A DNA stretch of 50,565 nt, from contig JAGQRV010000011.1 of assembly GCA_020425125.1 (NCBI GenBank), forward strand, positions 34,285-84,849, given 5' to 3'. Each line of letters opens with the position of its first letter. Position 1 is the stretch's first letter. A program made the translations under genes and the position numbers. The notes under the pieces are model-generated. The model had not been told where the DNA came from. It was given only the letters and a program-made list of their open reading frames with translations, and made no database searches. Positions 26,430-34,863 of this stretch are shown in pieces. Origin of the DNA: Paracoccaceae bacterium (GTDB taxonomy: Bacteria > Pseudomonadota > Alphaproteobacteria > Rhodobacterales > Rhodobacteraceae).

Positions 26430-28082
26430 TCAATTGCCGGACGGCAGTCCGATGCTGAACCCGTCCTTCGCCAGTTCGTCGCGGATATGCTGGAAGCGCT
26501 GGAACTGCGTGATCGTGATCGGACCAGTGTAGACGTCGCTCTGCAGTTTGCGTGGCGGATACTTGACGTAGGTCTTCATGATCTTGGCGATGTAATCATT
26601 TGCCACCGGAAGCGTCCATGTGCTTTCCGTGAAGGTCGACATGAAGATGTCATAGCGTTCCTGCGGGTCCTGCTGCAGGTCGAAGATCTGCGGGGCGGCA
26701 GCGGCGTATTTCTCGGCGCCCTTCCAGCCAAGGTTGGTGTCGACCGCCAGACCGCCCGTTTGGGCCCCATCGTCGCCGCGCAGGTTGAACACGTACTTCC
26801 AGTTGTCGACCCGCACCGCACCCGGGGAAAGCTCGTTTTCGGTGTAGTAGTACCATTCGTGGCGATCCGACCTTCCCGTACCGGTCCAGACCGGGGTCAT
26901 GTCGTAACTGTCGAAGATGATCGGCTTACCGTCGCGGTCGTTCTCCGGCAGCTTCTCGCCTGCCAGCGACGCGAAGGTCGCCATCAGGTCGAGCCCGCCG
27001 AGAATATCGTGGCTGATGCTGCCGCCCTTCACGTGGCCCGGCCAGCGCACCATGGCCGGCACGCGGTTGCCGCCTTCGCGCACGGTGCCCTTGGTGCCGC
27101 GGAACGGCGTGTAGCCGGCGTCGGGATAGACATCCTGCCAGGCGCCGTTATCGACGGTGTAGAACACCACCGTATTGTCGGCGAGGCCAAGCTCGTCGAG
27201 CTTGTCGAGCACCTGGCCGATGCGGGTATCGAGTTCCACGACCGAGTCGGCGTAATCGGTCTTCGAGAGCGACTTGCCCTCGAATTCCGGCGCCGGCATG
27301 TTCGGTTGGTGGTTCTTCATGAAGTTGATGTTGATGAAGAACGGGGTATCGGGCTTCTTGGCGGCCTCTTCAAGGAACTCGATCCCGGCCTGTTCGACAT
27401 ACTTGTCAAGGAACGGGATTCCGACCACGCCCTTGTCGGGAGTGTCGACATATTCGCCGCTGACCTTCCAGTCCTCCTTGGCCTCTTCGCCGGCCTTGCC
27501 GCTCAGCGCGCCCTTGGTGACCTTCTGGAACATCTCCCGCAGTTCGGGGCTCATGTTCTTGTGCCATTCCGGGTCGGCATAGGTATAGGCGTTGAGGTGA
27601 TAGAGAAGGGCATATTTCATCTCGTCATAGCCCTGGGCATTCGGCAGCGCATAATCCGCCTCGCCCAGATGCCATTTGCCGGTGAAATAGGTGTCGTAAC
27701 CCGCCTGTTTCAGCACCGAGGCAAGAGTCCACTCGGCTGCCGGCAAGCCGCCGCCCTGCCCCTGAAAGGCCACCGTGGTCATGCCCGAACGGTTGGGGAT
27801 GCGCCCGGTCTGGATCGCCGCCCGGCCCGGCGTGCACGAGGGCTGGCCGTAGAAATCGGTGAAGATCATGCCTTCGTCGGCGAGCTTGTCGAAGTTCGGC
27901 GTCGGCATGCCGCGCCCCGCACCGCCCAGATACGCTCCGAGGTCGCCCCATCCGGTATCGTCAGAGACGATCAGCAGAATGTTCGGCTTTGCCGCCGGAG
28001 TCTCGGTCTGCGCCCAGGCGGCAGTCAACGTGAAGCTGACCGCCAGCCCCACTGCGATGCCGCAAGACGTGATAGTACGCAT
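26430..28082 (-). CDS. Exported Cys-type arylsulfatase 1
   Basis: A 550-residue sulfatase with a signal peptide (residues 1-24, AAWAQTE). Catalytic features are SDDTGWGDLG (metal Asp pair), SCTPGRAAIQTGR with the CxPxR formylglycine signature, GKWHLGE, NHQPN, and TVDNGAWQD. The GREGGNRVPAMVRWPGH-like end of the catalytic domain is intact. Sulfatases hydrolyse sulfate esters in the periplasm and need a formylglycine-generating enzyme, not encoded here. The ATG at 28082 follows GAGGAAAAG. A longer upstream frame has no signal peptide and was not used. Two hairpins lie upstream, after sulfatase 2. Confidence 0.92.
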   Translation of the reverse strand: MRTITSCGIAVGLAVSFTLTAAWAQTETPAAKPNILLIVSDDTGWGDLGAYLGGAGRGMPTPNFDKLADEGMIFTDFYGQPSCTPGRAAIQTGRIPNRSGMTTVAFQGQGGGLPAAEWTLASVLKQAGYDTYFTGKWHLGEADYALPNAQGYDEMKYALLYHLNAYTYADPEWHKNMSPELREMFQKVTKGALSGKAGEEAKEDWKVSGEYVDTPDKGVVGIPFLDKYVEQAGIEFLEEAAKKPDTPFFININFMKNHQPNMPAPEFEGKSLSKTDYADSVVELDTRIGQVLDKLDELGLADNTVVFYTVDNGAWQDVYPDAGYTPFRGTKGTVREGGNRVPAMVRWPGHVKGGSISHDILGGLDLMATFASLAGEKLPENDRDGKPIIFDSYDMTPVWTGTGRSDRHEWYYYTENELSPGAVRVDNWKYVFNLRGDDGAQTGGLAVDTNLGWKGAEKYAAAAPQIFDLQQDPQERYDIFMSTFTESTWTLPVANDYIAKIMKTYVKYPPRKLQSDVYTGPITITQFQRFQHIRDELAKDGFSIGLPSGN

Positions 28083-28359
28083 ATGTGCTTTTCCTCTTCC
28101 TGTATCCTCTACCGCGCCACGTGTGGCACGGTCTCCCGGCGACGCCCCGTAAGGACCGTTGGTCGAAGCTGGACACCCGCCCCCTTCGCACAGGCCGACC
28201 CGGCCGGTTCGCGTTCCGCCATCTGCCCTTCTCTTTGGCGTCGTGGCAGTCGTTCGTTGCTGGCACTGTCCCTCTACCCGCCCGAATTCACAATCATAAG
28301 TTGAATCCCTGGGCACTCCGTCACTGCCACTGTCAGTTTCCGATGGCGGCGTCGATTTC

Positions 28360-28384
28360 GGCTCGGACCCCGTTGGTCCGAGCC
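28360..28384 (-). terminator. Second hairpin after sulfatase 2
   Basis: A perfect 10-bp stem GGCTCGGACC/GGTCCGAGCC around a 5-base loop, about 47-71 bases past the sulfatase 2 stop on the minus strand. Confidence 0.55.
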
Positions 28385-28398
28385 CTTTCCGGAATACC

Positions 28399-28417
28399 GG
28401 AGGCCCGGACGGCCTCC
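28399..28417 (-). terminator. First hairpin after sulfatase 2
   Basis: A perfect 7-bp stem GGAGGCC/GGCCTCC with a 5-base loop, beginning about 14 bases after the sulfatase 2 stop on the minus strand. Confidence 0.55.
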
Positions 28418-28430
28418 CGACCACCCCGGG

Positions 28431-30047
28431 TTATTGCCCGAGACCGCCGCGGATCTGCGCCTCGATCTTCGAGAGGTTGAAGGATCCGGGCGTCTGGCTT
28501 GGCGGGTATTCCTGCATGGTCTGCAGGAACTGCGCCGCCAGGGCCTGAATCGGCACCACAACGAAGGCATGGTCGAGGAACCAGTCGTCATAGACATTCG
28601 CGTTGTGCTGCGCCTTCTCGAACGGGTCGCGGCGCAGGTTGAACAGAAGCGGCACCCGCAGTTCGGTGAAGGGCTCGGTCCAGACGCCAAAGGCCTCACC
28701 GCGGTTTTCCAGGAACACCACCTTCCAGTCATCGTAACGGGCGGCGACCACCTGTCCGTCATCATTGACGTACCAGAACTCTTTCCGGGGATCTGCGCCG
28801 TTCCCGGTCAGGTAGTCGGTCAGATCGTAGCCGTCGATGTAGTTGCGGTATTCGCGGCCATCGAGTTCGACGCCGTCGCGAAGCTGCTGCTTGACGTCAG
28901 GATTGCCGGCGATCGCGGCGAAGGTCGGCAGCCAGTCCTCGTGAGCGACGATGCCATTCAGCGTCTCGCCCGCCGGGAAATGACCGGGCCAGCGCACGAA
29001 GGTCGGAACGCGGTAGGCGCCTTCCCAGTTCGAGTTCTTTTCGCTGCGGAACGGCGTCGTGCCTGCGTCGGGCCAGGTGTTGTAGTGCGGCCCGTTGTCG
29101 GTCGAGTACATCACGACAGTGCTGTCGGCGATCCCCAGCTCGTCCAGCAGGGCCAGAAGCTCGCCCACCTGCATGTCATGTTCGACCATGCCGTCATGGT
29201 ACATGTCACCGCTGGGGCCTGATATTCCGGTATGCTCTTCACTGACATGGGTGCGGAAATGCATCCGGGTGGCGTTCCACCATACGAAAAACGGTTCGCC
29301 GGAGGCAACGGCATCGCGGATGAAGGCCTTCGCGGCGTCGACGGTCTCCTGATCGACGGTCTCCATCCGCTTCTTCGTCAGCGGCCCGGTATCCTCGATC
29401 CTCTGCTTGCCCACCGGGCCCCAGCGCGGCTGATCAGTCGGGTCATCCTCTTCGGTAGCCCAGGAATGGATCACCCCGCGCGGCCCGAATTGCTCGATGA
29501 AGGTCTTCCCGTTGGCCAGAACCATGTCGGCCGGATAATCGCGGTTCTCCGGCTCTTCCTCGGCATTGAGGTGATAGAGATTGCCGAAGAACTCGTCGAA
29601 GCCATGGACTGTCGGCAGGTATTCGTTGCGGTCGCCCTGGTGGTTCTTGCCGAACTGTCCGGTGGCGTAGCCGAGCGACTTGAGCACCGTCGCCATGGTC
29701 ACGTCGGTCGCCTGCCAGCCCTGTTCGGCGCCGGGAAGTCCGACCTTGGTCATGCCGGTGCGGACGGGCACGTTGCCGCCGATGAAGGCGGCGCGGCCGG
29801 CGGTACAGCTTTGCTGTGCATAGTAATCGGTGAAGGACAGGCCTTCTTCGGCGATCCGGTCGATGTTCGGCGTGTCGTACCCCATCATGCCACGGTTGTT
29901 GAAACTGATGTTCCAGGTGCCGATATCGTCGCCCCAGATCACAAGGATGTTGGGCTTCGCGGCTTCCTGGGCGGCCGAGGCCCCTGCCACAACGGACAAG
30001 ATGGCCGCTGCGACAAGTGCGTAACGCGGACGTGGCTTCGCAATCAT
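28431..30047 (-). CDS. Exported Cys-type arylsulfatase 2 (CxAxR variant)
   Basis: A 538-residue sulfatase with a signal peptide (residues 1-26). Motifs include VIWGDDIGTW, SCTAGRAAFIGG (formylglycine Cys in a CxAxR context where Ala replaces the usual Pro), FGKNHQGD, MHFRTHV and STDNGPHYNTWPD. The C-terminal third continues as an AtsA-like domain to FNLSKIEAQ. CxAxR is an accepted variant of the formylglycine motif. The start ATG follows GAGGGG. It is divergent from the Crp/Fnr-type gene, whose product may control it. Confidence 0.92.
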   Translation of the reverse strand: MIAKPRPRYALVAAAILSVVAGASAAQEAAKPNILVIWGDDIGTWNISFNNRGMMGYDTPNIDRIAEEGLSFTDYYAQQSCTAGRAAFIGGNVPVRTGMTKVGLPGAEQGWQATDVTMATVLKSLGYATGQFGKNHQGDRNEYLPTVHGFDEFFGNLYHLNAEEEPENRDYPADMVLANGKTFIEQFGPRGVIHSWATEEDDPTDQPRWGPVGKQRIEDTGPLTKKRMETVDQETVDAAKAFIRDAVASGEPFFVWWNATRMHFRTHVSEEHTGISGPSGDMYHDGMVEHDMQVGELLALLDELGIADSTVVMYSTDNGPHYNTWPDAGTTPFRSEKNSNWEGAYRVPTFVRWPGHFPAGETLNGIVAHEDWLPTFAAIAGNPDVKQQLRDGVELDGREYRNYIDGYDLTDYLTGNGADPRKEFWYVNDDGQVVAARYDDWKVVFLENRGEAFGVWTEPFTELRVPLLFNLRRDPFEKAQHNANVYDDWFLDHAFVVVPIQALAAQFLQTMQEYPPSQTPGSFNLSKIEAQIRGGLGQ

Positions 30048-30162
30048 TCCTTTATCCCCTCCTGTCGCTTATCTTTCGTATGTCATGGCCAACAGGCCAC
30101 GGGTCTTTGATCCCCCGCCGCCCCGGTGACACGATGACGTTAGAACGGCTTGAGGTGCGAGA

Positions 30163-30855
30163 ATGGTTCATTTGGTGCAATTCCCGCAGAAAACCGTGCA
30201 GGATCTTGCGCCCCTTCACCGGCTGGGCTGGCTGTCGCACCAGTCGCCGGAACTCAGGGACTGGTTTGTCGCAAACGGGCGCTGGCGCACCTATTCGGCG
30301 GGAGAGATCATATATCTGCACGGGGACAGCCCTGACGGAATGTACGGGCTCGGCTCGGGCGCGATTGATGTCTACTTTGCCCCCGCGGATGAAGACCCGG
30401 TTCTGGTCCATCGGGCCGAAACCGGTTTCTGGATCGGCGAGTCGGCCCTGCTGGCCCACAATCAGCGCATCATCTCGCTGTCTGCGGCAACCGAGTGCCG
30501 GGTGTTCCGCGTGCCGGCGCCAGCCCTCCGCAGTCTCTTGTCAAGCGCTCCGCAGCATTGGCCCGCCTTCTACGAGTTGACCCACGCGAACTGTCTTCTG
30601 GCGCTCACACTGTTGTCCGAGGCGCTGACGCTGACGCCGCTGGCTCGGCTGGCCCGCCTGATGCTGCGGCTTTCCGCCGGCGGGCCGGAGATCGTCGCCA
30701 ACCAGGACGATCTGGGACGGCTGCTCGGCCTCACCCGGTCAAGCTTGCGACGATCCTTGTCCCGCCTTGCGGCGACGGGCGCAATCACGACCGGATACGG
30801 GCGCATTTCCATTGTCGATCACGAGCGGCTGCTGTCCGTCTCGAACGCATCCTGA
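30163..30855 (+). CDS. Crp/Fnr-family transcriptional regulator
   Basis: A 230-residue protein: a cyclic-nucleotide-binding beta-roll (GEIIYLHGDSPDGMYGLGSG, about 49-68; GFWIGESALL), a dimerisation helix (LLALTLLSEALTLTPLARLARLM) and a winged helix-turn-helix (NQDDLGRLLGLTRSSLRRSL). It has no Cys cluster near its N-terminus, so it is not an oxygen-sensing Fnr, and the usual ExxSR recognition residues are not obvious. It is divergent from arylsulfatase 2 over a 115-base shared upstream region that contains TGGCC-AACA-GGCCA (30086-30099), a possible operator. Confidence 0.85.
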   Translation: MVHLVQFPQKTVQDLAPLHRLGWLSHQSPELRDWFVANGRWRTYSAGEIIYLHGDSPDGMYGLGSGAIDVYFAPADEDPVLVHRAETGFWIGESALLAHNQRIISLSAATECRVFRVPAPALRSLLSSAPQHWPAFYELTHANCLLALTLLSEALTLTPLARLARLMLRLSAGGPEIVANQDDLGRLLGLTRSSLRRSLSRLAATGAITTGYGRISIVDHERLLSVSNAS

Positions 30856-31185
30856 CGCCCAATTCGGGCCTGCCCTGCCGGCGCGGCCTGCATTCCTCTC
30901 CGCGCCCGTTCCGGAATGTGGCTTGATGGCGTGTCGGGACTTTTGCGGCAGCCGCAGCACACCGAGCCGTCGTCTCGCGAACGCATCCTTTGCCACGATT
31001 TCCGGACGCAGCATCAGTCCGTATTCGCGACCGCGGCACTGGGGTCCGCGTGATCCGTATCTTCTGCCTCGACGCCGCACTCCTTGATCTGTAATCCTTT
31101 CCGACGTTCCCCATGGTCGAACGCCGAAGCGGCCCGCCCGCATCATTTCGACCTTTTGGTTCTGCGACGTGCCCGGAGGCGAAAC
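30856..31185. other. Intergenic region before trkH, no gene seen
   Basis: About 330 bases between the Crp/Fnr-type gene and trkH. A 106-codon open frame at 30767-31087 overlaps the regulator, has no family match and no ribosome-binding site, and is not counted. GGAGG at 31175-31179 is the trkH ribosome-binding site. Confidence 0.5.
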
Positions 31186-32604
31186 GTGAGCGTTGTGGTG
31201 TTTTCCAATGGGGCGCTGCTGATGGTTCTGGGCGTGCTCATGGCCGCCGACGCGATGATCTTTCCGGCGACGTGGTCGGATTTTGTCCTGTCAGCTTTGG
31301 TGTCCTGCTTTGCGGGCTGCCTTCTCTGCCTCACGGTCACGCACCGGCTCAACGACTTCCGGCGCGTGCACGCGTTTCTTCTGACCGGAACCATCTGGAT
31401 TACCGGGGCCACGGCCGGCGCACTGCCGCTGTGGAGCTCCCATCTTTCGTTTACCGACGCCTTTTTCGAGGCCATGTCAGGCATCACAACGACTGGATCG
31501 ACCGTGATGACCGGCCTCGATACGATGGAACCCGGCATCCTGTTGTGGCGCGCGGTGCTGCAATGGATCGGGGGCATCGGCTTTATTGTCACCGGCATCG
31601 CCTTCCTGCCGATCCTGCGCATCGGCGGCATGCAGCTGTTCCGGACCGAAAGCTCCGAACGCGGAGACAAGGAGATGGCGAGCGCGGCGCGCTTTGCCGC
31701 GACCACCGTCTGGGTCTACGCGGCGCTGACGGCGATCTGCGCGGCCACCTACCGGATCGGCGGCATGTCCCCGCTGGAGGCGGTGGTGCACGCATTCACC
31801 ACCCTGTCGACCGGCGGCTATTCCACCTCGGACTCGTCGTTTGGTCATTTCCAGAGCCCGTTCCTGCAATGGGCCGGCACCGTCTTCATGGCCGCCGGCG
31901 CTCTGCCTTTCGCCTGGTATATCCGCGCCCTCAACGGGGGCGGATTCAGGAGCGAGCAGGTGAAGGGCCTGATGATCCTGTTCGCTGCCGCGACCCTCAT
32001 TCTCACCGCCTGGCGGATGTTCACCGCCGGGTCGCCATTCTTCGAGACCCTCCGGCTGGTCGCCTTCAATGTCGTGTCGGTCGTGACGACGACCGGCTTC
32101 GCCACCACGGACTACACCACCTGGGGGCCGTTCGCGACGACGATGTTCCTCGTCCTGACCGCGTTGGGCGGCTGCACCGGCTCGACAGCAGGCGGCGCAA
32201 AGACGATGCGGTGGATCGTCGTCATGCGCGCGCTTCGCGCCCAGATCAAGGCCGTCCATTCTCCCAGTGTCACGACCACGATCAAGTACGAGGGGCGCAC
32301 GATCAATCAGGACGTGCTGAGCGGCGTCATCACCTTCTTCTTCTTGTATACGGTGACCGTGGCCGTCCTTGCGACGGGCGTCGGCATGTTCGGCCCGGAC
32401 CTCGAGACGTCGATCAGCGGCGTTCTGACGGCGGTCGCCAATGTCGGGCCGGGCATCGGCGACACCATCGGGCCTGCGGGCAACTTCTCGTCGTTGCCGG
32501 ATGGCGCGAAATGGCTGCTGAGCTTCGGCATGTATGCCGGGCGCCTCGAATTGCTGACCGTCCTGGTCCTGCTGACACCAGGTTTCTGGGTCGAGGCCGC
32601 CTGA
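31186..32604 (+). CDS. trkH: TrkH-family potassium uptake protein
   Basis: A 472-residue membrane protein of the TrkH/KtrB superfamily with four selectivity-filter-like repeats, e.g. FFEAMSGITTTGSTV, VHAFTTLSTGGYS, NVVSVVTTTGFATTD and AVANVGPGIG. It forms the ion-conducting subunit of Trk, which needs the NAD-binding subunit TrkA, not present here. The GTG at 31186 with GGAGGCGAAAC ahead is preferred over a TTG at 31084 in the same frame. The codons ahead of it do not resemble the family. Confidence 0.9.
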   Translation: MSVVVFSNGALLMVLGVLMAADAMIFPATWSDFVLSALVSCFAGCLLCLTVTHRLNDFRRVHAFLLTGTIWITGATAGALPLWSSHLSFTDAFFEAMSGITTTGSTVMTGLDTMEPGILLWRAVLQWIGGIGFIVTGIAFLPILRIGGMQLFRTESSERGDKEMASAARFAATTVWVYAALTAICAATYRIGGMSPLEAVVHAFTTLSTGGYSTSDSSFGHFQSPFLQWAGTVFMAAGALPFAWYIRALNGGGFRSEQVKGLMILFAAATLILTAWRMFTAGSPFFETLRLVAFNVVSVVTTTGFATTDYTTWGPFATTMFLVLTALGGCTGSTAGGAKTMRWIVVMRALRAQIKAVHSPSVTTTIKYEGRTINQDVLSGVITFFFLYTVTVAVLATGVGMFGPDLETSISGVLTAVANVGPGIGDTIGPAGNFSSLPDGAKWLLSFGMYAGRLELLTVLVLLTPGFWVEAA

Positions 32605-32614
32605 CGCGGCCTCG
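32592..32614 (+). terminator. Hairpin over the trkH stop
   Basis: A 9-bp perfect stem, CGAGGCCGC/GCGGCCTCG with a CTGAC loop, spans the trkH stop codon. No U-run follows, so it may be a weak terminator or a chance palindrome in GC-rich DNA. Confidence 0.35.
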
Positions 32615-32691
32615 CGCCTGAGACCCACCGAAAATCCCGCGCAGTGTTCGGGAACATCCGCCGAAGGCGCCGGCCAAGCCAAGCCGGTGGC

Positions 32692-32970
32692 GCCGATACC
32701 TCGCTCTCAGGCCTTGGCGCCACCCATGGACGCGATGCAACAATCGTCAATCGAGGTCGGCCGCATATGAGCGTTCCGGACAAAGAGACCGAGTTGACCT
32801 GAGTGGCGACCCCGACATGGAGCCGGCGAACCGACGCTGCCCGGCACTACGCCGCCTTTGGCAAACCGATGCCGACCGGTTTCGCGCAAAGCTTCAATGG
32901 CCGGTCCAGGGACGAAGTCCTTGGCATTTCGCTGTCACATTCGCTCCACGACACTCGCCGACAGATCGGA
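32692..32970 (+). mobile_element. Remnant of an IS3-family transposase (OrfB, inactive)
   Basis: One frame holds a recognisable stretch of IS3-type OrfB: ADTSLSGLGATHGRDATIV, RGRPHMSV-PDKETEL, then GKPMPTGFAQSFNGRSRDE. The frame is interrupted by TGA at 32800-32802. Where an active DDE transposase has ES in the E-containing motif, this copy has QS (CAA at 32887), so the catalytic Glu is lost. No terminal inverted repeats or orfA were found. It lies about 90 bases after trkH and 350 bases before tRNA-Arg. Confidence 0.7.
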
Positions 32971-33320
32971 GCCTCGGTGGTCCGCACCGACGGGGCATCG
33001 GACGGAGCCGTGACCGACGCCGACGTCTGGGGCGACGAGCGTCACGCCGGCAGGCTCACCCGCAACGAATTCCTCATCCTGCCGTTCCGGCTCAGTCGGG
33101 TGATTGCGGCGGCAAAGGTCTGGCACGCCGTCATCTCCAATCGCCCGCGCAATACACGGCACCCGAATGGGTCAAGGGAGCGCGGCGTGCGATTCAGCCT
33201 AAGCGCCCTTTTCCATGGAAATTCGCAAGCATCCAGCGGAGATCAGAGGGGTCTATGGGGGAATGAGACCAGAAACACGCGAGTTCATCGTCTAAAAGAC
33301 AACACATCACAGCGTGAATA
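32971..33320. other. Unassigned region between the transposase remnant and tRNA-Arg
   Basis: About 350 bases. Frames on both strands are open for short stretches but match nothing I recognise. A weak transposase-C-terminus-like string (SPAQYTAPEWVKG) is too short to assign. Confidence 0.4.
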
Positions 33321-33397
33321 TGGCGCGCTGGGGAGGATTCGAACCCCCGACCCCTTGATTCGTAGTCAAGTACTCTATCCAACTGAGCTACCAGCGC
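33321..33397 (-). tRNA. tRNA-Arg (anticodon ACG)
   Basis: On the minus strand a 77-base cloverleaf can be folded: acceptor GCGCTGG/CCAGCGC, D-arm GCTC...GAGT, anticodon stem CTTGA/TCAAG with loop CTACGAA (anticodon ACG, read as ICG), variable loop GGGTC, T-arm GGGGG-TTCGAAT-CCTCC, discriminator G and encoded CCA. It decodes CGN arginine codons. Confidence 0.97.
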
Positions 33398-33444
33398 GTG
33401 CGGCGGCTGTGTAGCCACGCCGCCAGATGTCCGCAAGCGGAAAG

Positions 33445-34845
33445 TTAGGCGGCGGGCATCGCCAGAGCGGCTTCTCCCTTGGGCAGCCGGATACGGAACT
33501 CGGTGCCGGCCGAGTCGCTGCGCACCAATTCGAGAACGCCGCCATGCCCGCGAATCAACTCGGCCGAGATCACCAGACCGAGGCCGATCCCGCCCTTGCG
33601 GAAGCTCCCGTGAAAGGGGGAGAACAGGTGCTCGCGGGCCTTCGGCGGCAGGCCCGGCCCGGTATCGACGATACTCAGCGTCCAGTCGGCGTCGCTCTCG
33701 TCGGCGCCGACGGTCACCTGTCCCTCACGGCCGGAGGCCTCGATGGCCTGCCGCGCATTGCGGATCATGTTGCCGATCACGCGCAGGATCTGGTCGGCGT
33801 CGCAGCGCAGGATCATTGCGGGTGGCACGGAATTGATGAACTCCACCAGGCCACTTTCGCTGGCCATGCGTTCGCTCTCGAACACATCCTCCACCACCTC
33901 TGCGAGGACGTGGCGCCCCAGAACCGGCGGCGGCTCCTCGGCCTTCCCGAAGGCCAGTGTGGCCTCGCACAGGTGCACCGCACGGCGGATCGAGCCGACC
34001 AGTTTCGGCGCCGACCGCTTGACCCGCGGATCGTCGCTTTCCTCCATGCTGTCTGCAAAGAGCTGCGCCGTTGAAAGGATGTTGCGCAGATCGTGGCTGA
34101 TCTTCGCCACCGCACCGCCAAGCTGGGCCAGCCGCTCTTTCTGGCGGAGCGCGCCGGTGAGATCGGTCTGCATCGATTGCAGCGCCAATTCCGCATCGCG
34201 CAGTTCGCGCACCCGTGTCGTCGGACTGATGATCCGCCGCGCATCTTCCGGCGCGGCCGCGTAGGTCTTCATGTGGGCGACCACGTTCCGGATCGGCGTC
34301 ACCATCATGCGGCGCACCGCGAGGAAAAGTAGTCCGGCAGTCACCGCCGAGATCACGGCGGACAGGATCAGGATCCGCACGCCGTATTCCAGCATTGCAT
34401 GGCGCAGCGGCGCCGCGTCCATCGTCACCTCGATCAGCAGCCCGGCATCGCGGGTCGGATTGCCGATCACGCGGATGATGTCGTCTCCGGGCTGTAGCAG
34501 CTGCATCAGCGCGTCACGGATAAGCTCCAGCGCCGTTGGATCGCGCAGGTCGTAGGTCGCGGCGATCGGCTTGGGGATCGGCGAAGACAGCGCCAGCTGC
34601 CGCATCTCGTCGCGGCGAAGGACGACGTTGTAGACTTCCGCATTGCGCAGAAGCTCGGTCTCGACCTCGGGCGGCAGCATGTCGTTCGCGAGAAGCGCCA
34701 GCGACGCGATCTGCGCGCGGTCGAGCCGTGCGAGAAGGTAGTCCTGACGGAACCGCGCCACCGACGGCACGAAGATCAGGATTTCCGCCAGCATTACGAA
34801 CAGGACCGTCAGGATGAGGAACCGGCCCGAAAGCGTATTGATCAT
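33445..34845 (-). CDS. Orphan sensor histidine kinase
   Basis: A 466-residue kinase: two membrane helices (about 5-27 and 160-180) around a periplasmic sensor, a HAMP-like linker, the phospho-accepting H-box KISHDLRNILSTAQ, N-box GNMIRNARQAIE, G1 DTGPGLPP and G2 GGIGLGLVISAEL. The H-box DLRN and single ATPase domain are typical of an alphaproteobacterial HisKA-type kinase. No response regulator is adjacent. It lies downstream of the FAD oxidoreductase gene on the same strand with an 18-base gap, so the two may be co-transcribed. Confidence 0.9.
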   Translation of the reverse strand: MINTLSGRFLILTVLFVMLAEILIFVPSVARFRQDYLLARLDRAQIASLALLANDMLPPEVETELLRNAEVYNVVLRRDEMRQLALSSPIPKPIAATYDLRDPTALELIRDALMQLLQPGDDIIRVIGNPTRDAGLLIEVTMDAAPLRHAMLEYGVRILILSAVISAVTAGLLFLAVRRMMVTPIRNVVAHMKTYAAAPEDARRIISPTTRVRELRDAELALQSMQTDLTGALRQKERLAQLGGAVAKISHDLRNILSTAQLFADSMEESDDPRVKRSAPKLVGSIRRAVHLCEATLAFGKAEEPPPVLGRHVLAEVVEDVFESERMASESGLVEFINSVPPAMILRCDADQILRVIGNMIRNARQAIEASGREGQVTVGADESDADWTLSIVDTGPGLPPKAREHLFSPFHGSFRKGGIGLGLVISAELIRGHGGVLELVRSDSAGTEFRIRLPKGEAALAMPAA

Positions 34846-34863
34846 GCCCGTTCCTGCCGGATC

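Larger units (their letters stand above)
28083..28430. other. Intergenic region between the two sulfatase genes
   Basis: About 350 bases hold two tandem hairpins on the sulfatase 2 side (28360-28384 and 28399-28417). The remainder must include a promoter for sulfatase 1, for which I see no clear consensus. No protein-coding gene is seen. Confidence 0.6.

Noticed and set aside
30767-31087. 106-codon frame after the Crp/Fnr-type gene
   Set aside because: It overlaps the regulator, has no ribosome-binding site and matches nothing.
32803-33414. 203-codon frame from the transposase remnant through tRNA-Arg
   Set aside because: It runs across a tRNA gene and only its first third is recognisable, as part of a transposase remnant with an in-frame stop just before it.
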